Assembly: GCF_008801925.2 (NCBI RefSeq)
Contig: NZ_CP062803.1
Span: 1,488,001 to 1,552,000, forward strand
Length of the DNA: 64,000 nt
Source of the DNA: Cupriavidus basilensis
Lineage (GTDB): Bacteria > Pseudomonadota > Gammaproteobacteria > Burkholderiales > Burkholderiaceae
Direction: 5' to 3'
The notes under the pieces were generated by a model. The model was given only the letters and a program-made list of their open reading frames with translations. It did no database searches and was not told where the DNA came from. Position numbers and translations under genes: made by a program. Numbering within the stretch: the first letter of the stretch is position 1; the number at the start of each line of letters is the position of its first letter. Below, in pieces: positions 59,319-64,000 of this stretch.

Positions 59319-60581
59319 ATGGCAAAGGTGAGCGCAAGGGCAAATGCGGGGATGAACATATTCCCGGGCTGGTATGTGGTGGGCGCGACACACGTGCTGC
59401 TGGCGCTGATATTTGGCGCCGCATACTCGTTTGGCGCATTTTTCGCGAGCATCCAGGAAGGCTTCGGGGTGGGGAGTTCGTCGGCGGCTTCCGTGTTCTC
59501 GTTTACCGCGCTGATTTACTACGTGGTGGGCGTATTCTCCGGGTCCCTGGCCGACCGGATTTCCACCCGCCGGGTCATCGCGATGGGCATTGTGTCGCTG
59601 GCGCTGGGATTTGCCATCGCCAGCATCGTCTCGGATTCGCTGGCGGGGTTCCTGGTTGCCTTCTGCTCGCTGGTGGGCCTGGGCGTTGGCCTGGTCTACG
59701 TGCCGGCGGTGACGGCGGTGCAGCGCTGGTTCGTCAGGCACCGCAGCCGGGCGTCGGGCCTTGCGCTGGCGGGCACCGGGCTTGGCACGTTCATCGGACC
59801 GGTGGCGGCGGGCCTGCTGATGGAGCATATGAGCTGGCAGGCGACAATGCGCTGCTTCGCGCTGGCCATCGCCGTGGTCGGGCTGGCAATGGCAATGCTG
59901 CTAAAGGGGCGCCCGGAAGAGGCCGGCCTGTATCCCGATGGCGCGCCTGCGGCGCCTGGCGCAGCCCATTTGCCCCCGCCATCCGGGCTCAGCCTGGCGC
60001 AGGCCGTGCGCGGCGGGCGATTCTGGTGGTACTTCGGCGCCATCCTGCTGGGCTCGGTTGGCCTGTTCGCCGCGCTGGTCCATATCCATCCGTACGCGCG
60101 GCAGCACGGTTTGTCGTCCACGGCCGGGAATCTGCTGATCGGGCTGGTGGGTGCCGGCAATATCCTGGGGCGCCTGTTGCTGGGCGGGCTCGGCGACAGG
60201 CTGGGTCCAGGGCGGCTGCTTATGTGCCTGACGCTGATGCTCGCGCTGCTCAACGGCGTGTGGCTTGGGGCCACGAGCTTCCCGGCGCTGGCGCTGTTTG
60301 CCGTCCTGTTTGGCGCGGCTAACGGCGGTTGCATTTCCTTGTACCCGGCGCTGGCCGCGACATGGTTCGGCACGGCCAACCTCGGGGCGATCCTGGGTGC
60401 GCTGTATGTCGCGGTGGGCATTGCGGCGATGGCGGGCGGCAGCCTGGCTGGCTGGCTCTTCGATGCCTACGGCAATTATTCGGTGGCGATTGCGGTGAGC
60501 GCGGGCTGCGCGTTGCTGTCGACCGCCTGCATTGCACGCGCGAGCCGCCATGAAAAAAGCGGCTCAGACCGAGCCGCCTAA
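59319..60581 (+). CDS. MFS transporter of the oxalate/formate-monocarboxylate type
   Basis: The 420-residue twelve-helix carrier starts MAKVSARANAGMNIFPGWYV and shows AAYSFGAFFASIQEGFGVGS and YVPAVTAVQRWFVRHRSRAS, as in OFA/MCT-type MFS carriers of monocarboxylates. GGAG lies 5 bp before the ATG; the reading from 59100 crosses the operator and is wrong. Regulation by the divergent HutC-type protein is likely. Its 3' end carries the terminator of the opposite-strand prlC gene. The ligand may be urocanate or a similar acid (inference). Confidence 0.86.
   Translation: MAKVSARANAGMNIFPGWYVVGATHVLLALIFGAAYSFGAFFASIQEGFGVGSSSAASVFSFTALIYYVVGVFSGSLADRISTRRVIAMGIVSLALGFAIASIVSDSLAGFLVAFCSLVGLGVGLVYVPAVTAVQRWFVRHRSRASGLALAGTGLGTFIGPVAAGLLMEHMSWQATMRCFALAIAVVGLAMAMLLKGRPEEAGLYPDGAPAAPGAAHLPPPSGLSLAQAVRGGRFWWYFGAILLGSVGLFAALVHIHPYARQHGLSSTAGNLLIGLVGAGNILGRLLLGGLGDRLGPGRLLMCLTLMLALLNGVWLGATSFPALALFAVLFGAANGGCISLYPALAATWFGTANLGAILGALYVAVGIAAMAGGSLAGWLFDAYGNYSVAIAVSAGCALLSTACIARASRHEKSGSDRAA
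60553..60577 (-). terminator. prlC terminator inside the MFS gene end
   Basis: On the minus strand, GCGGCTC-GGTCT-GAGCCGC is followed by six T. It lies within the last codons of the MFS gene, so the coding sequence there serves both genes. Confidence 0.85.
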
Positions 60582-60614
60582 CCTCTTCCATTCTTCGATT
60601 AACAACGTGCTGCG

Positions 60615-62729
60615 TTAAGCCACCGCCATGCCGCCATGCCGCAGCAGTGCGTCGATCTGTGGCGCGCGGCCGCGGAACGCGGTGAACGATTCCATGGCCG
60701 GCCGGCTGCCGCCCACCGACAGGATTTCCCTGCGGTAGCGTGCGCCGGTCTCGGCGTCGAGCACGGTGCCGGAGAGCTTCGCGGCTTCCTCGAACGCCGC
60801 GTAGACGTCGGCGGACAGCACTTCGGCCCACTTGTAGCTGTAGTAGCCCGCCGCATAGCCGCCGGCAAAGATATGGCTGAAGGTGTTCGGCCAGCGCGAC
60901 AGCGGGTGCTGCGGCACCACATGGGTGCGATCGTTGATCTCCCTGGACAGCGCCAGCACGGACTTCTCGCCCGCGGGGTCGAAGCTGGTGTGCAGGTGCA
61001 TGTCGAAGGACGAGAACACGATCTGGCGCAGCGTCATCATGCCGTTCTGGAAGTTCTTCGCGGCCAGCATGCGCTCGAACAGCTCGCGCGGAAGCGGCTC
61101 GCCGGTGTCGACGTGCGCGGTCATGTCGGCCAGCACCTCATACTCCCAGCAGAAGTTCTCCATGAACTGCGAGGGCAGCTCAACGGCATCCCATTCCACG
61201 CCATTGATGCCGGACACGCCGAGCTCGCCGACCTGGGTGAGCATATGGTGCAGGCCGTGGCCGAATTCGTGGAACAGCGTAATCACTTCGTCGTGGGTGA
61301 AGACCGCGGGCTTGCCACCCACCGGCGCCGTGAAGTTGCAGGTCAGGTAGGCCACCGGGGTTTGCACGCGGCCGCCGTCCAGCAGCTTGCGGCCCCGGGC
61401 GTCATCCATCCACGCGCCGCCGCGCTTGCCTTCGCGGGCGTAAAGGTCGATGTAGAACTGCGCCAGCAGCTCGCCCTCGGGTGAAACGACGCGGAAGAAG
61501 CGCGCGTCTTCGTGCCACGTCTGGGCCTGGTCGGCTTCGATGCGCACCGAGAACAGCTTCTCCACCACGCCGAACAAGCCCTTGAGCACCTGCGGCTCGG
61601 GGAAGTATTGCTTTACCTCCTGCTCGGAGAAGGCGTAGCGCTGCTCGCGCAGCTTTTCCGACGCGTAGGCTACGTCCCAGGGCGAGAGGTCGCTCAGGCC
61701 CAGCTCGCTTGCGGCGAATGCCTTTAGCTCTGCCCAGTCCTTCTCGGCGTACGGACGCGCCTTGGCGGCCAGTTCGTCCAGGAAGCGCAGCACTTCGGCC
61801 GGGGATTCCGCCATCTTGGGCACCAGCGAGACCTCGCCGAAAGTGGCGTAGCCGAGCAACTGCGCTTCTTCGCGGCGCAGCGCGAGCTGCTCGCGCATAT
61901 TGGCCGTGTTGTCCCACTCGGCCTTGCCCTGGCCGTACTGCTCGGCCAGTTCCGAGGCGCGGGTGACGCTGGCTTCGTACATGGTCTGGCGCAACGCGCG
62001 GTCGTCCGCGTATTGCAGCACCGGGAAGTAGGAGGGGAAGTGCAGGGTGAATTTCCAGCCCGGCTTGCCGTCTTTTTCAGCGGCATGGCGCGCGGCCTCC
62101 AGCGCGTCTTCCGGGATGCCGCTCAGGCGGCTTTCGTCCTCGATCAGCAGCGCGTAGGCATTGGTGGCATCGAGCACGTGGTCGGAGAAGGCCTTGGACA
62201 ACTGGGCCTGCTGCTCCTGGATCGCGGCAAAGCGGGGCTTCTTGTCTTCGGGCAGTTCGGCGCCGCCCAGGCGGAAACCGCGCAACTCGTTTTCCATCAG
62301 TTGGCGCCGAGCCGTGCTCATGGTGGCGAATTCGGGGCTCGCGGCGATGGCCTTGTACTTGTCATAGAGCGCCAGGCTCTGGCCCAGCGACGACCAGAAC
62401 TCGGTCATGCGCGGCAGGTTGTCGCTATGCGCCTGGCGCAAGGGCGGCGTATCCGCCACCGCGCTCAGGTGGCCCACCACGCCCCAGGCGCGTCCCAGCG
62501 GCTCGGTGGCGGCTTCCAGCGCTTCCACGGCATTGGCCCAGGTGGCTTCGGTGGCCGGGTCCTCGGCGCGGTCGACGGCGGCTTGCGCGGTCGCCAGCAG
62601 CACGTCCAGCGCCGGGCCGATGTGCTCGGGGCGGATCTCGGAGAAACGCGGCAGGTCGGTGAAATCCAGCAGCGGATTGTCGCCGTTTGCGTGATTTGCA
62701 GCGTTGGCTTGGTTGGCGGCTTGATCCAT
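60615..62729 (-). CDS. prlC: oligopeptidase A, M3 family
   Basis: The 704-residue cytoplasmic metallopeptidase degrades short peptides, including signal peptides. The zinc site is TLFHEFGHGLHHML (HEFGH about 487-491) with the third ligand Glu in the helix after NGVEWDAVELPSQFMENFCW (about 505-524). LTCNFTAPVGGKPAVFTHDE is typical. The start at 62729 (MDQAANQANAANHANGD) gives normal length. It lies 128 bp downstream of folD on the same strand. Confidence 0.95.
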   Translation of the reverse strand: MDQAANQANAANHANGDNPLLDFTDLPRFSEIRPEHIGPALDVLLATAQAAVDRAEDPATEATWANAVEALEAATEPLGRAWGVVGHLSAVADTPPLRQAHSDNLPRMTEFWSSLGQSLALYDKYKAIAASPEFATMSTARRQLMENELRGFRLGGAELPEDKKPRFAAIQEQQAQLSKAFSDHVLDATNAYALLIEDESRLSGIPEDALEAARHAAEKDGKPGWKFTLHFPSYFPVLQYADDRALRQTMYEASVTRASELAEQYGQGKAEWDNTANMREQLALRREEAQLLGYATFGEVSLVPKMAESPAEVLRFLDELAAKARPYAEKDWAELKAFAASELGLSDLSPWDVAYASEKLREQRYAFSEQEVKQYFPEPQVLKGLFGVVEKLFSVRIEADQAQTWHEDARFFRVVSPEGELLAQFYIDLYAREGKRGGAWMDDARGRKLLDGGRVQTPVAYLTCNFTAPVGGKPAVFTHDEVITLFHEFGHGLHHMLTQVGELGVSGINGVEWDAVELPSQFMENFCWEYEVLADMTAHVDTGEPLPRELFERMLAAKNFQNGMMTLRQIVFSSFDMHLHTSFDPAGEKSVLALSREINDRTHVVPQHPLSRWPNTFSHIFAGGYAAGYYSYKWAEVLSADVYAAFEEAAKLSGTVLDAETGARYRREILSVGGSRPAMESFTAFRGRAPQIDALLRHGGMAVA

Positions 62730-62857
62730 GACGTCTCTCTTGGCAGGGCCCGTAAGGGCAATGCCCCGCACATTGGGGCGGGGCGGCAGGATTTCCAGTG
62801 CCAGGCAGCCCCGGCGCGCAAGGCGCCGGCGCTGTCCGTGGCAGGCCGATACGACGT

Positions 62858-63709
62858 TCAGCCGGCTGCGCGCTCGGCGGCTTCCAGCGTATTGATCAGC
62901 AGCATCGTAATGGTCATCGGGCCAACGCCGCCCGGCACAGGGGTGATGTAGCCGGCGACTTCCTTGACGCCGTTGAAGTCGACATCGCCGCACAGCTTGC
63001 CATTGTCGTCGCGGTTCATGCCCACGTCGATCACGGCTGCACCGGGCTTGACCATGTCAGCGGTGATGATGTTGCGCCGGCCCACGGCGGCCACGATCAC
63101 GTCCGCGTCGCGGGTATGGGCGCTCAGGTCGCGCGTCTTGCTGTTGCAGATGGTGACGGTGGCGCCGGCCTGCAGCAGCAGCATCGCCATCGGCTTGCCG
63201 ACGATGTTGGAGGCGCCGACCACCACCGCGCGGGCGCCGCGCAGCGGGAAATCGACCGATTCCAGCATTTTCATGCAGCCATAAGGCGTGCACGGACGGA
63301 ACAGCGGGGCGCCGGTCATCAGGGCGCCGGCATTGGCCACGTGGAAGCCGTCCACGTCTTTTTCCGGGGCGATCGCTTCGAGCACTTTGTGGCTGTCGAT
63401 ATGCTTGGGCAGCGGCAACTGCACCAGGATGCCGTGGATGTGCGGGTCGCGGTTCAGGGCATCGATGCGGGCCAGCAGGTCGGCCTCGGACAGGTCGGCG
63501 GGGTAGCGGTCGAGCGAGGAATGAAAGCCATTGTCGTCGCAGGCCTTGACCTTGTTACGCACATAGACCTGGCTTGCCGGGTCTTCGCCCACCAGGACCA
63601 CGGCCAGGCCGGGCCGGTGGCCGCGTTCGGTCAGGCGGGCGGCGCGCTGGGCGGCTTCGGTGCGGAGTTGCTTGGCAAGGGCGTTGCCGTCGATGAGTTG
63701 GGCTGGCAT
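62858..63709 (-). CDS. folD: methylenetetrahydrofolate dehydrogenase / cyclohydrolase
   Basis: The 283-residue bifunctional enzyme converts 5,10-methylene-THF to 10-formyl-THF using NADP. Marks are [20 protein letters not shown] (with the catalytic Lys downstream, KVKACDD), [11 protein letters not shown] (about 92-102) and the Rossmann motif [17 protein letters not shown]. The start at 63709 ([12 protein letters not shown]) gives standard length; an alternative TTG at 63742 is less likely. Confidence 0.96.
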   Translation of the reverse strand: MPAQLIDGNALAKQLRTEAAQRAARLTERGHRPGLAVVLVGEDPASQVYVRNKVKACDDNGFHSSLDRYPADLSEADLLARIDALNRDPHIHGILVQLPLPKHIDSHKVLEAIAPEKDVDGFHVANAGALMTGAPLFRPCTPYGCMKMLESVDFPLRGARAVVVGASNIVGKPMAMLLLQAGATVTICNSKTRDLSAHTRDADVIVAAVGRRNIITADMVKPGAAVIDVGMNRDDNGKLCGDVDFNGVKEVAGYITPVPGGVGPMTITMLLINTLEAAERAAG

Positions 63710-63807
63710 GGGGATGGGCGCTGGAGAGCTGGAGGTGGTCAAAGCGGAATTATAAAGGTTGACGCAACCCGGGGCGCGGGAGAGTAGGGCGCTGGTAGCA
63801 TGGCCCC

Positions 63808-64000
63808 ATGGATGCCCTGAACCCTTTTGCCACGGCCGCGGCGGCCGAACATGCCGTCCTCATCGTGCTCAGCGTGGCCGCCATGGCTTGGGCGCTGAGC
63901 CGCCGGCCTTGGCAACTGCTGCGGCGCGACGATTTGCAGCATGGCTGGCTGGGCGCGCTGGTGTTGCTGGCGCTGCTATGGACGGTCCGCGCGACGTTGC
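63808..64000 (+). CDS. membrane protein, N-terminal part (ECF-permease-like)
   Basis: The first 64 codons are present and the frame is open at the window edge. [20 protein letters not shown] starts a membrane protein with helices at about 13-30 and 46-63 separated by [20 protein letters not shown]. This pattern recalls Burkholderiales proteins annotated as energy-coupling-factor (CbiM-like) permeases, but too little is visible to be sure. Confidence 0.5.
   Translation, partial: MDALNPFATAAAAEHAVLIVLSVAAMAWALSRRPWQLLRRDDLQHGWLGALVLLALLWTVRATL

Overview
The window reads as a chromosomal segment of a high-GC betaproteobacterium of the Burkholderiaceae, most likely Cupriavidus or a close Ralstonia relative. 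The basis is the run relA, tRNA-Val, thrS, infC, rpmI, rplT, pheS, pheT, ihfA, merR, tRNA-Pro, a large (about 180 kDa) NAD-glutamate dehydrogenase, TRAP and Bug-type (TctC) uptake genes, and polyhydroxybutyrate/ketone-body genes. The species is an inference; no 16S gene is present.

Layout. 1-9.5 kb: the end of a YihY membrane protein, an Mpo1-like protein, metY coupled to a hydrolase, a CBS protein, an MFS-acyltransferase fusion, a GST, aroC and an HcaT-like MFS carrier. 9.5-13.3 kb: an LhgO-like oxidase with its FadR-type regulator, a PilZ protein and an orphan secreted protein. 13.3-19.6 kb: ETF-ubiquinone oxidoreductase, an SDR behind a TetR-type operator, and a complete TRAP transporter (dctQMP). 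19.7-25.7 kb: a DUF2968 protein, a thioesterase, a PAS-LuxR regulator divergent from scoAB, and bdhA coupled to a DUF411 protein; together BdhA and ScoAB turn 3-hydroxybutyrate into acetoacetyl-CoA. 25.7-37.2 kb: RidA, relA, two tRNA-Val genes and the translation cluster thrS to merR, closed by tRNA-Pro. 37.2-40.0 kb: an island-like stretch of short orphan genes. 40.0-47.6 kb: a DUF2939 protein, gdhB, an acetyl-CoA hydrolase/transferase and a previously uncalled 21-residue hydrophobic peptide. 47.8-49.7 kb: a secreted DPYTDGAK-repeat protein and a TctC-type binding protein with an IclR-like operator. 49.8-54.3 kb: two tRNA-Lys genes inside perfect 133-bp direct repeats that bracket a DUF2252 gene, a LysR gene and an 8-oxoguanine deaminase. 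54.5-64 kb: DUF1488, MarR-SulP, xth, an excisionase remnant, a HutC-type regulator divergent from an MFS carrier across a perfect palindrome, prlC, folD and the start of a membrane protein.

The most unusual signals are mainly in non-coding or very short sequence. Five stop codons (dctM, bdhA, the repeat protein, tctC and the DUF2939 gene) lie inside short tandem or inverted repeats. There is a nested hairpin RNA between tRNA-Val and thrS, a tiny membrane peptide, a possible leaderless 35-residue ORF, and several well-formed operators whose regulators are not in the window. No CRISPR array, complete insertion sequence, rRNA operon or obvious defence system was seen.
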